From Chamaecrista fasciculata (lineage: Eukaryota > Streptophyta > Magnoliopsida > Fabales > Fabaceae), in the NCBI GenBank assembly GCA_003254925.1, contig QANZ01018886.1, positions 64,491 through 128,490 on the forward strand: a stretch of 64,000 bases of DNA, written 5' to 3'. Both the position numbers and the translations under genes were made by a program. The stretch's first letter is position 1; every line of letters starts with the position of its first letter. Below the pieces are notes generated by a model. The model made no database searches. It was not told the origin of the DNA and saw only the letters and a list, made by a program, of their open reading frames with translations. Shown here piece by piece: positions 33,770-44,416 of this stretch.

Positions 33770-35878
33770 TCATCGATTACCAGATCCATTGTCCACCATA
33801 ATTTCCAAAAGCCGCTCAACTGGATGGCGACATATGGGGCAATTATGGGACTTCAAAAGCTTAGCACATCCACTGCACATGCACTGTATCCAAATATTAA
33901 AAGGAAAAGTTAGCCAAAATAGAAGAAATAGAAACCTCCATCACATTCATCATGTTGAAGCAACTGAAATCTCACCCTGCATACTTTTGGCTATGTGCAG
34001 ACTACTTTTGTTTATGAATAAACAAACCGAGAACAATTACAAACCGAAACATCAATCAAACTAAAACTACAACCAGAACAAGAAGACAGATGATCAAATG
34101 TGAATCTCCAAATAGAAAATACCATGTGTCGACAAGGGAGGACTGTTATGTCTCGTGGTTCTGATAGACAAATAACACATGCTCTTCCAGACTCAAGGTC
34201 ATCAACTTCACCATCACCTGCATTTCCAATGCCATATATCTCCTGCAGCTCATACCTGTTCCCGTTAACCCACAGAATCTGTTTCAGTACTTGGACCTTA
34301 TAGTCACCTTTCTCTCTCTTCTCAAAACTTGCCAGAGTAATTTGAAAAGATGGGTTTCCACCAGTCTCATGGATGTTTGATGGCAGAGCTTCAGCCTTCA
34401 CCACAAGAGGATAAACTTCAGAATCACCTTCTTTTTTCAGTGCTGTCTCCTCTAACATTGAGAAGTCAATCCCAGTTCCAGAAGATTGAATAAACTTCTG
34501 ACAGAGACCTTGCTCAAATGGCATTGAAATTTGTTTAAGCATGGCTCCGTTTACTGCTACCAGATCCCCGTCTATAGTTTCCTTAGCAAAAAACATAACT
34601 GTAATGCTGTTGCAGGAAGAGAAAAGTAAGCATAAAAATATGCCAGAACAATAGATGAATGCTATATACAAGAAACAAGAAGAGTGGACATTATGATTAT
34701 TCAATAAACATGGCTGCCACAAACTACATGCAAAGTAGACAACCAAAGGCAGTACCTGAGAGCATGAATAAACTACAGGTCAGAGCATATAAAATAATTT
34801 AAGAAAATATTACAACACATGTTTCCAATGTTTGATTGCTTGTGCTTTTCCCAAACAATAGGTAAATCAGAGGGTCAATCTTTCTGTATCTACCACACTT
34901 TTGCACTGTAGTTGGGACTTGGGAGAATCAATGGAATTATGGAGAGACTCCAACTAGATCAATTTCTTTCACTACAACAAGGAAAATATAGCTTCCGTTT
35001 GAGAATTTTAGATCGTCTCTCGCCCTTTGGGGTAGTAGTAGTATGCTGGGTAACGAATGAGTTAATGAGCGAAGTAGTTTCAATGAGTAGCATACACAAA
35101 GTTCCTAACAGGTAAAAGGAAGTAGATAAGTTCCTTTTTATAGACCCCGTATTTAATTTTCATTTTGTTCAACATGTTTACCCTTGATTCTTGAACGCTT
35201 AAATGCCCTTAGAGCCCAAAGAATTCTGACAACGTTACTAAGCTTAAAAAGGAAATATATTGCGCCTCTGTCAAAACAAAAATCTCAGGCGCACAGATTT
35301 CACTATAGTCATCTATCACCATGCATAATTCATGACCTAAATTGAACTCTCCTCAAATTAAATTTCGTGTCAACGAAGACCAGCAAGCAAATCGCAACAC
35401 AGAACATGTTTACAGAGTTATACTCAGTTTTTTTGTTTAAAGAAAGGGTTCATGGACACGATATAATCAGAAACTATTAAAGCGTGGAGGAGTACCTTCC
35501 AGGTGTAGTGGCATCAAAGATGAATGATACAAGAAAGCTCCCAGGGTGATCTTGATCAGGTTCAATCCGCAGTGTCTCCTTCTTAATATTCACACTGTTC
35601 CTAATCGTCACCGCTTTCTGATGCTCCACAAAAGGTGCCATCGTCGGAGAAACTGGACCACACGGAAGCTGCCTATCACCCAAATTTACGGCTATGGTCG
35701 GATGGAGGTATTGAGAAGAACGGATCGCGGAATCGGCGTAAACGACATCGTTTCCAGCGATTTGAGACTGCGGAGGCTGACGAGAACGGTGGCGTCGGCG
35801 ACGGCGATTGCGGCTGCGACTGCGGTTGCCGCTGCCGTTGGTGGTGGTGCTGGTGCTGGTGCTGGCGTGATTCCCCAT
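33770..35878 (-). CDS. LOG2/MGRN1-like RING E3 ubiquitin ligase (LUL family)
   Basis: Three exons on the minus strand: 35878-35496, 34606-34123, 33883-33770, in phase, 326 aa. The protein starts MGNHAS, an N-myristoylation-type start as in LOG2/LUL proteins, followed by a basic Arg/Ser region (about residues 17-33). The middle (about 75-250) matches the DAR2-like region of this family: [49 protein letters not shown] and [18 protein letters not shown]. The RING is C271, C274, C286, H288, C292, C295, C304, C307 (C3HC4). Arabidopsis LOG2 works with GDU1 in amino-acid export control, and mammalian MGRN1 is related. Which LUL paralogue this is cannot be settled. The upstream in-frame extension to 36010 starts with TTG, so ATG 35878 is chosen. 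Confidence 0.93.
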
Positions 35879-36159
35879 TGTTCTTGCTGATTCCGACGTC
35901 TTTAGGTTTTGCGGGACGAAGGTAAAGTAGGAAGCAGCGAAAGAAGGAAGCAAGATGAGAAATTGAGAATTGGAAAATGGCGATTTCAGAGTCGCTGTCA
36001 AAGCAAACAAGGAAGCATGAAGTGAGGTGACATCCGAGTCCGTAGCAACTCAACCCAAGGAAAAATCCATGTTTGCTGCAAATTCATGTATGTATGTATG
36101 TCAGTATTAGTACTAGTATGTGTTTCTACTTTCTACACTGCTAGTAAGACGATTAGCCA
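35879..36159. other. 5' flank of the LOG2-like gene
   Basis: Probable 5' untranslated region and promoter. No clear element beyond a short TATG repeat near 36090. Confidence 0.4.
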
Positions 36160-36250
36160 TGATTATCGTTCTTTTTTTTTTTCGCCAAATTGATTATCGT
36201 TCTTTTTTTTTTTGGCCAGAACTGATTATCGTTCTTTTTTTTTTGGCAGA
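36160..36250. repeat. Three-copy ~32-bp repeat with T-runs
   Basis: TGATTATCGTTC followed by a T-run starts at 36160, 36191 and 36223. The spacers are CGCCAAAT, GGCCAGAAC and GGCAGAAC. Each unit is a target word plus a (T)n-GGCC-like insert, so it may be two successive micro-insertions at the same site rather than ordinary slippage. Confidence 0.75.
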
Positions 36251-36317
36251 ACTAATTCGGTTTTGAAAAATTTATTCAATTGACAATATATTCTTTAAAG
36301 TAATAAAATATATAATT

Positions 36318-36401
36318 TAATTTTTGAAAGAATAAAATAATATATTTTTTAATTTATAAAATATAAATTAAAAATATATTATTTTATTCTTTCAAAAATT
36401 A
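36318..36401. repeat. AT-rich foldback (inverted repeat, ~40-bp arms)
   Basis: 36318-36357 and 36363-36401 are reverse complements with a single-base length difference; five bases separate them. Weaker symmetry continues outward to about 36283 and 36470 (TATATAATTTAATTTTT on both sides). It looks like a small AT-rich MITE. Confidence 0.7.
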
Positions 36402-36804
36402 TAGAGTAAATTATTTTAATTTTTTAAAAATTAAATTATATATTTCATGCTTTCGAAAATTTAATTATCAACTCGATAATTTTTTTAAAATCAAATTATT
36501 AATTTATTGGAAATTTTTATATAGTATATGTTTTTTTAGGTTTAGTAAATCTAATAAATCTAAAATTACCTACAAAATCATCTTTCAAATGAATTTTCAT
36601 AGTTCTAAATTTTGTAATTAATTTTTTATACTTGTATTTTATTTGTAATTAAAATTTTATTATTAGATAATAATTTTAGTGTCTTAATAATTACATAATA
36701 AAAAAATGTAACTAAATTGATTTAATATCTAATAAACATATTAACAAATTTTTATAACATCTTTTTTTACAAAAAAAAAAATTAAATCAACATAAAATTT
36801 TATA

Positions 36805-36992
36805 TTTTTTTTTCGGTTAAGTTATAGGTATTCTCCACCTATTTGTGTAACGTTTTAGGCGAAAACTAATTTCATTCGGACCTTAGAGACAAAATGGTCA
36901 GAGTTCTCCCAACAATGTCGATTTTAGAAATCGAACCTGGGTCATCTCCTTAGGGTGTAGCTCGTCAAACCGCTAAATCAAACACTTGTTGG
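36805..36992 (-). mobile_element. tRNA-like SINE, minus strand (second family)
   Basis: On the minus strand: AGTGTTTGATTTAGCGGTTTG (box-A-like), then CAGGTTCGATTTC (box-B-like) and, after about 120 bp, TTAACCG followed by an A-run (plus-strand T-run 36805-36813). No protein coding. Sequence differs from the 9577-9767 family. Confidence 0.65.
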
Positions 36993-37485
36993 TTTAATTT
37001 TTATAATTTTTTTAAACAAATTTTGTATCTTTTAAAATTTGAAATTAACGTAGAGTTTTATAATTTTTATTGAAAAATAATTTTACATCTCTTTTATAAA
37101 TAAGATTATGCAAAATTTTATTATTTTTTATTTATTTAAATATTAAATAAGTTTAATTATTATTTTCACTTGTCACACTAGTTTATATTAGATAAAATTT
37201 TATTATAATTTATCAATTTTAAGAAATTCAAATTCTCTCATGGAATAGTCTGTTAGAAAGATGTTAGAGAGATGAAGTTAAGAAAATGTTACTGAAAGGT
37301 CTCAATCGAAGGCCGGACACGCTTACACGCATTATGAAGGATTATTAATTAGTCCCATATCGAAGTAGTTCTGATTTCTAAGTTTTCGAATCTCCATTTA
37401 TATTTTAGTTCTCACATTGAGTCTTGGGGCTCCGAAATCTAACATAATTAAATGACTAGGTTTTATTTACAAATCAAATAAAAAT

Positions 37486-38010
37486 TTAAGAGTCTCGTTT
37501 GCTCGATGTGTGGGATCCTGACGACTCGACCTCTCACACATTCTTCTGCTGCAACTTTGCAAGAGTTGTCTGGTTTGAATTGCCTGTTTCTATCAGATAT
37601 CACCTAAGGAACAGCAGCTTCCGCACTTGGTTCACAAGTTGGATTATGTGTTGGCGTCGCAACAAAGAAAGGTTCTATGAAACTTGGCTAATAATCCTGG
37701 TAAATCTTGATGTTATCTGGAATTGCAGGAACGGAGCAGTTTGGAGAAATGCTAAACTCGACCCAACAACGGCCATTAGGATTATCCAATCCTCTGTTTT
37801 ACGTTATGTTATTGCTTATGATTGTCATGTGTCGTTATCTACTTATGATACTAATACCTTTGAGTTTTTTTACTTCCTCGAGCCATGAATAGTGGGAGCA
37901 GTCGGCACAATTTGAGGTGCCTCCTAACTCCTAGTTTCATGACTCTAGGTTGTTTTCGTTGTACTCCTTCACCGTTTTTTCGAATAAAGGTTTTCATTCT
38001 AAAAAAAAAT
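37486..38010 (+). mobile_element. 5'-truncated LINE 3' end with zinc-binding (zf-RVT) region
   Basis: The open frame at 37499-37888 reads like the C-terminal zinc-binding region of plant L1-type LINE ORF2: TSHTFFCCNFARVVWF (Cys/His), later WNCRNGAVWRNAKLDP. It is followed by a 3' tail CGAATAAAGGTTTTCATTCT and an A-run at about 38002-38010. Everything upstream of the RT C-terminus is missing. The flanks have AATAAAAA on both sides, possibly the target duplication. Confidence 0.75.
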
Positions 38011-38136
38011 AATAAAAAGATTATAAAGACTTTATAAAAAATTGACATAAATTATATGAATGAATAGAGTAACTAATTTTTTTTTTATGTTAAGTAAACA
38101 TATGCATTTTTTTATATTAATTATTTTGAGAAAAAT

Positions 38137-38236
38137 AGTTTCAAGTTTTTTTTTTTTATGGAAAGTTTCAAGTTAAATAAGTAGTCTTTTAAATACCTGT
38201 TTTCAACCCAAAAAAAAAAGGTAGTCTTTTAAATAC
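38137..38236. repeat. Two adjacent A/T-run micro-insertions
   Basis: First: AGTTTCAAGTT at 38137-38147 and 38164-38174 around a T-run and ATGGAA. Second: GTAGTCTTTTAAATAC at 38181-38196 and 38221-38236 (16 bp, perfect) around CTGTTTTCAACCC plus an A-run. Confidence 0.65.
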
Positions 38237-38502
38237 GGTCAAAGGTAATCATTTGATTTACATATCTTTTCATAAAATTCATGATTTTTTTCTTAATTTA
38301 TATGAAATCATAATTGGTCTCCTTGGATTATTTCTTTAATTACATTCAATTTTATACCATTTAAGTTAGATATTCACTATAAGTTTTCAAAAGATATTTA
38401 CTTAAATGTCTTTATAATTACTTAATATACATTTTATTATTCCAAATTTATATTAACATAGCTATTTTTCATATGACTTTTATATTTACTTTAACAATAT
38501 CT

Positions 38503-38549
38503 ACACATAAAAAGTAACTTTTTTTTTTTGGTAAAACACATAAAAAGTA
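38503..38549. repeat. T-run micro-insertion in a 14-bp duplication
   Basis: ACACATAAAAAGTA at 38503-38516 and 38536-38549, perfect, bracket a T-run followed by GGTAAA. Confidence 0.65.
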
Positions 38550-38580
38550 TTACTTCTCTTCAAGGTGAACTGTGAACTAA

Positions 38581-38622
38581 AGTTGTTAGAAATTAATGGC
38601 AAAAAAAAAGTTGATAGAAATT
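38581..38622. repeat. A-run micro-insertion in a 14-bp duplication
   Basis: AGTTGTTAGAAATT at 38581-38594 and AGTTGATAGAAATT at 38609-38622 bracket AATGGC plus an A-run. Confidence 0.6.
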
Positions 38623-38994
38623 GGAAGTAAATAAATTAAAAGTCCATAGTAACTTTTTATATAACTCGTAGCAAATATTGTAATTGAAAGCTGATACTAA
38701 GGTGAGCCACTGTAATTTTTATAAAAACAAAAACGAAAAAACAAAATACATTTGATAAAATATAAGAGATCAATGCAAAAAATCTAGTGTTAGTATTTAA
38801 AAGTTATAATTAACGTGAGATTGATTTGTGATAAATCTTTTGGTCTATTTTAAATATGATATCAACTTCAAGACATATGTTTTTATCATTAGATTTATAT
38901 TTTATTATGATTCATCCCCTAAATGTCAATTAGTTAGTCCCTTCAAATGTTATATGTTATATGACTTACTACATTTGATTGTATCATGTATCAT

Positions 38995-39122
38995 TTGGAT
39001 GTGCAACTAGCTAGGAATGTTTGTGTAGTAAAAAACATTATTAATAACAATATAAAGAACAGACTTTTTTTTTTTTTTTGGCTGAAGAACACACAAATTT
39101 GAATGTGCAACTAACTAGGAAT
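38995..39122. repeat. Local duplication with embedded T-run
   Basis: A ~24-bp word (GGATGTGCAACTAGCTAGGA and GAATGTGCAACTAACTAGGA at its core) starts near 38997 and again near 39101. Between the copies lies a T-run plus GGCTG, itself bracketed by AAGAACAGAC / AAGAACACAC. Confidence 0.55.
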
Positions 39123-39373
39123 AACAATAATTTTTTTAATCGTATTGTTCACCTCGATTTTTAAGGTAATTCTGAATTAAATGGTTAAAAATATTTCATT
39201 TAATCAAATCAAATCAAACCAAAAGAAATATTAGTTTGGGTGGTTCGATTTAAGTGATTTAGAAGTTTAATTTATTTTTTATATTTTTATTAATTAATGA
39301 TAAAATTAGAAGAAAAAAATTGAGAGACTTTATCATCACAGCTAAGAGTACATGATGCGAATCGAGTTTGGAT

Positions 39374-39857
39374 TAGGGAATGACAATTTGAATGGGTATC
39401 TAGGGTACTGATAGTATCTACCCGTAAAAGTATATCCCGTTGGATATCAAATATTGGATATGGTATAGATGCTGAAAAATTAAAAATTATCGAATATCAG
39501 GTGGATACAGATATTGTTTCAATTACCCGATATTCGTCCAAACTGAACGGATAATTAAAGTACCTGATACCCTATAATAAATATTTTATTATATATTATT
39601 ATATTTTTAGTTATTTATTTTACTTAACGGATATGAAGTATCAGATATTGGATATATTTGATTTTCAAATTATAATATTTTATCATATATCCATTATTTT
39701 TTGATATTTAAGATATTTTGATTACTATTTAGATACCAAATATAGAATAAGATACATATATCAATTTATCAATGTGAATAGGATGTGAGTATTATATATA
39801 ATGAATGAATACAAATATTAATAAAATAATCGAGTATCCTACTCGTTATCATTCCTA
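39374..39857. mobile_element. hAT-like non-autonomous element with long flanking repeats
   Basis: The ends are TAGGGAATGACAATTTG and, on the other strand, TAGGAATGATAACGAG. The interior is full of GATATC/TATCCG-type words and has no coding capacity. An imperfect ~25-bp direct repeat flanks it: 39351-39376 (CATGATGCGAATCGAGTTTG...) and 39860-39884 (CATGATGCTAATGAGTTTG...). This is far longer than a hAT target duplication. Confidence 0.6.
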
Positions 39858-39884
39858 TGCATGATGCTAATGAGTTTGTATTAG

Positions 39885-41367
39885 TCAAGGTAAAATTTTT
39901 AAGATAATAATAATATTGTATAAAAAAACAACGATAATAATAATAATTATATTTGCCACAAATAATAATATATACTTGACTTACCTGAACATTGCATACT
40001 TAAATTCTTCCTTTTATAATAAGTTTTTAGTCTTAAAAACGATCTGGGTCATTCTCTTAAATTATTAAATATTAAACTTTTAAGCAATATCATCCCACCA
40101 TGCATCCAAACAGTTAAGTCAATTATTAATTGACTGTTAAAGAATTAGTAAGAAATAGTCTTGACAAATCAGAAAAATATGCTAGTTCAGTATTTCAAAT
40201 TGGACTCTTACCATTTTATGCTGATATCAACAGATTATATTGTAATACCATCATTATTTGAGCTAAAAGGAAGAAAATTTAAGAAATAGTATTTATCTAG
40301 ATGCATGACATAACTTTTCACTCAAGTGTAGATTTTCTTATATATTATCTTATAGAAAGTATTTATTATTTTTTTTTATTGCCGTAAAATCTGGAAGTTA
40401 CTGTCTTATCTTGAGATTTCACACTTACCAAGTTACTATCCGGTTAAATTTTTTTAGTATAAGAGGAGACGTTAGTCATCCCTCTAAATGTGTGTCTTCC
40501 CCATTTCTTAATCGCTGCAAGAAGAAATCTTCTACATGGTACCCTAATTTCATAGGTCAGTCTCTCATTTTCTGCCTCCTTGAAAATGGAGATCATTATT
40601 TTGGTTTAAATTCATTTTTATTTTTATTTTAGTTTTTTGAGGTTGATGATGACTTTAACATGATTGAATCGAGAGCTATTGTTTCAAGAAAAGTCAAATT
40701 TCTTCTTTTATGTCATCGTTTATAAGTTAAGTTCGGATTTTATGTTGTTGTAAAATTTTTCTTATCTTCATATATTTCAGGTTGATTTACAGATCTACGA
40801 TCGCGTATACGAACTCAACTGCAAAAACAACTGAGAAGCATTCGCACATAAAAGTTCTCAATGTCAAAGGGTAACTTCATTAAAATACACCTGTCTTAGT
40901 AGCTTAATTAATAAACAAGATTTTGATTTGATCTCATTCATTTATAAGTTGGTTGAATTTGCCCTCTTTTTTAGGGTAATGTTATGAAACAAAGGAGTGA
41001 TAGAACAACTTTTTTTTTCTTTTTTTCTCTCTCATCTCTCTTGCATATTTTCTTTCTCTTTAATTTTTATGGAAAAATGTAAAAAAATAGAGGGGGAAAA
41101 ACATTTGCTCCGTCTATAGGGTTTTTTGAAGTATAACCCCTTTTATTAATATTTTTCTCTTTTCATATCATTCATCAATGTTTAGAATTGAGTTGTTGTG
41201 ACAATATCTCTTTGATTTAAGTCACATGGGTCTCATTAATTTAAAATAAAAAGAACAACTAGGTTTAATTTTTCTTTTGGGGTTACTGAATCAATCTTCG
41301 GAGTTTTGCCCCAATTAATTCGAATCGATCTATATTTCATACTTGATTTGATTTTGGTGAAAAAAAA
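39885..41367. other. AT-rich intergenic, no gene
   Basis: No coding region or clear repeat identified. The frame near 40411-40632 has no recognisable motif. Confidence 0.45.
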
Positions 41368-41779
41368 CATAGTAGAAAAAACCAGACCGGACCGACCGGT
41401 TCAACCGGCGAGACACCAGTCCGGTCTGGAAAAAATAAAATATCGGCCTGCAGTTGACCCGGTGATGAACCGGGTCAAACCGCTCGAACCATCCGGTTAA
41501 ATCGGGAACCGGTGAACCGGAAACCGGTTGACCCGGAAATATTTGAAAAAATTTAAAAAAAAAAAGAAAAAAATTAAATATTTGACACTTATTATATGTG
41601 ATGGACATATGGTTATGTTTAATTTTTACTTTAAATTTAAATTATTGTAATATATCAATATGTATTTGATGAATATGTATATTTGAAAATGTATTTTTCA
41701 AGTAAACCGGCTCAACTGGTTGAACCAGTGACCCGAGCCTTTTACCGGGTCAATGACCGATCCGGTTTTTTGCACTATG
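41368..41779. mobile_element. Non-autonomous hAT element, CCGGTT-rich, TSD of eight A
   Basis: The ends CATAGTAGAAAAAACC and, on the other strand, CATAGTGCAAAAAACC are flanked by exactly eight A on each side (41360-41367 and 41780-41787). GC-rich arms of GGTTGAACCGG words surround an AT-rich centre. The right end is almost identical to that of the remnant at 3639-3809. Confidence 0.75.
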
Positions 41780-42136
41780 AAAAAAAATCTCTCAACATGG
41801 TATATATATTTCGAAAATCTTGAACCCAATTTTTGCTTAAGCAATAACAAGCTATTTAGCACTTAGACCAACCTTGGCAGGGTACTTGATTTACTATGCT
41901 ATTTGATATCTGATTTGCTAAAATTTATTAACTATAGTGTGAGTGTGTGACAATGCTGATTTGGACATACACATACATATTGATAGAATCGCTAACTGGG
42001 ATATTCAACACAATAGCATGGCAATTTAGATTGAAATAGTTTGAGAATTTCAAAGTTTAAATTGCAATTTTAAAATCAAATCAAGTTCAATTTTAAAATG
42101 AGGTAGGTAATTTCCTAGTATCATGCAGGAAGTAGG

Positions 42137-44013
42137 ATGAAGACTGATGAAATGAGCAATACAGGGAACCAAATGGAGAAAGACCTGATAAGCAAATTAC
42201 CTGATGAGATCAATGTCAACATTTTATCAAGGCTGACAACAAAAGAAGCTGCTAGGACAACCATTCTTTCAAAAAGATGGAGACCCTTATGGCAGCATTT
42301 CCATGGCATGCTACAATTTGACAATTCCCTTAAAATCCTTCGCTTGCGTCGCCAACAATGCGGTCAACTCCGCAAAACTTGGCGTTTTCTTGAAGAATGG
42401 CAGAGCTTCATGAACAGAATCCAGAAAGTACTTCACTTAAATAAAAGTTCAACCATGCAAGGACTTAGAATCTGTGTTGATATGGGTAACCCCTCAAAAA
42501 TGCCTGAGTGGATGCACTTTGCTTCAGAGAAGCAAGTTGAAATGCTTGATCTTGATTTCACTTTCACTTATACTTATCCATTGCTGGAAATAAAGAACAG
42601 AATTCGAAACATTCTACCACCAAATCTGCTGTTTAGTCCAAATGGTCGCTTCAAGTTTGAAGCTCTTCATGAATTACGTCTGGCTTCTGTGGACATAGCA
42701 GGAGACACCCTCGAGTATTTTCTGTCTGGTTGTCCATTGCTTGAAACATTGTGTGTTAGGGATTCAGGAGTCCTGACTAGCTTGAAAGTTGTTTCTAAGA
42801 GTTTGAAACATTTGGAGTTGGTAGAATGCAACATTCTGTATCTTGAAGTTTATGCTGAAAATCTCATTGCTTTCACTTACAGTGGAGATGTTTGTAATGA
42901 CTATCCCTTGAACTGTACCCCAAGCCTTGTGGAAGTGTCCTTTGGAGCTCAGTATGCAAGGTTTGTGGATACAAACCTGGGGGATATTGATTTCTTTGGG
43001 TTATTCTCTCAGATAAGTGTTTTAAAGTTAGAACTGAAGGCACGAGATGAGGTTAGTAATTTAAGTCACACTGTACTTTTTCCTTTTACTTTTATTGTAC
43101 GTGTCATCTTCTCTCATCCATTTTGTGTGCTATCAGGTAGTTCATGTAAGCCTACCTCAGTTCACCAATGTGAAGCATTTGGAGTTGTCCATTCCTCACG
43201 CTGGTGGAATTGATCTGAGCCGCCATGTTTCTCTACTGAGTGCATTCCCTTGTATCAACAAGCTTACACTGAAGGTAACTAGTTTTCTATTTCATTATAC
43301 GCATTATGCCCTTAATTGTGTACTACTATTTCTATCATGTTTGCAATTTTATCTATCATTTCATCTGGTCTATTCTCTTGTGCCAAAATCACATAAGCAC
43401 ATTCTCCTTTTTAAGTAGTGAGCATAATAAGAAGTGGGTATATTTCAAATTAGCATCACATGATTAGGTGTTTCAAGAAATTTGTTAGCAAACATCTTAA
43501 AAACATCAAAATTAGATCCTCTATAATTGACTACTCTGAATTTCTCTGTATTGAAACGCATGGTGACACGGTTTGTGTTACTCCCATCTATCTTTGAATT
43601 ACAAAGAAATTTAGGGGGGGTTCAAATTCAGAAGATCTAGATTGAAAACCTCATCAAACTCTGGTTCTATTACTGATAGTTGTATATATGGCTTGCAGTT
43701 TCATAGCTTCAGTATCTCAAGAAGGGATGTTTGTGAGTTAAAAGATAATCTGACAGGTGAATTCCAAAGCTTGGAGGAGTTGGAAGTGTGTGGATATAGA
43801 AGAGATCCAAGTCAGATTGAGTTCATCTTGTATGTTGTTGAGAAAGCTGGTAATCTCAAGAGGATAGCTTTTGATCCTCTCTCACCATTTTATGGTGCAA
43901 GATCAGCAGATGTGAAGGCCAAGATCAGAGCATTGAGACGTGACTCTATTATATGGTTTGCTGATGGCCTCAAACCATATATACCACCTTCTGTTGAATT
44001 GCTTGTCTTGTAA
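42137..44013 (+). CDS. F-box/LRR (FBD-like) protein, SCF ubiquitin ligase substrate receptor
   Basis: Three exons, 42137-43051, 43137-43274 and 43699-44013, GT-AG and all in phase 0, giving 455 aa. The N-terminal F-box (about residues 14-55) reads DLISKLPDEINVNILSRLTT...ILSKRWRPLW, the form seen in the large plant F-box/FBD/LRR class. The centre has leucine-rich units such as FEALHELRLASVDI and SGCPLLETLCV. The C-terminal part (FQSLEELEVCGYRRDPSQIEF...AGNLKRIAFDP) corresponds to the FBD-like end region. Such proteins link a substrate to SKP1-CUL1. This family expands quickly and the target is unknown. Intron 1 is 85 bp and intron 2 is 424 bp. The start is the first ATG of the open frame; a second ATG six codons in is possible. 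Confidence 0.88.
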
Positions 44014-44303
44014 GTTTTGATGTCAATTCTCTCATGCCATTGCTAATGCATGATGACATCACTGGTTCTTCATACAATTTAGAATTTCGCTTTCTCTTCA
44101 TCGGACACAATAATTCTGTCACTTCAAGTGACAGACAGAAGAGTTTAAGTTTGGTTTGGTGTTGTATTTGAATTTTAAACATTCTCGGTTTGGTATTTGT
44201 CATTAAACTTTTATTGATGTGCTGATAAACTCCTCAAGCTTATATCTTGGTGAAGTCTGTGATTCGAAAATTTTTGGCTTCTTTTTATAATTTTAAAAAA
44301 GTA

Positions 44304-44416
44304 TGGCTATGTTAGTTCAATTAGTAAGGAAATTATATAAGTCACAATGTTGCGAGTTCTACTCCATTGTCGATATTTTAACCAAAACCCAACTCACCTA
44401 AATTACGAGAAAAAAA
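44304..44416 (+). mobile_element. Degenerate tRNA-like SINE, plus strand
   Basis: GGCTATGTTAGTTCAATTAG resembles a box A region, and GCGAGTTCTACTCC a degenerate box B. The segment ends with an A-run at 44410-44416. The short length and diverged boxes make this tentative. Confidence 0.4.

Noticed and set aside
35546..35925. Two Arg/Cys/Trp-rich plus-strand frames opposite the LOG2-like gene
   Set aside because: Shadows of the Ser/Arg/Gln-rich first exon of the minus-strand RING gene.
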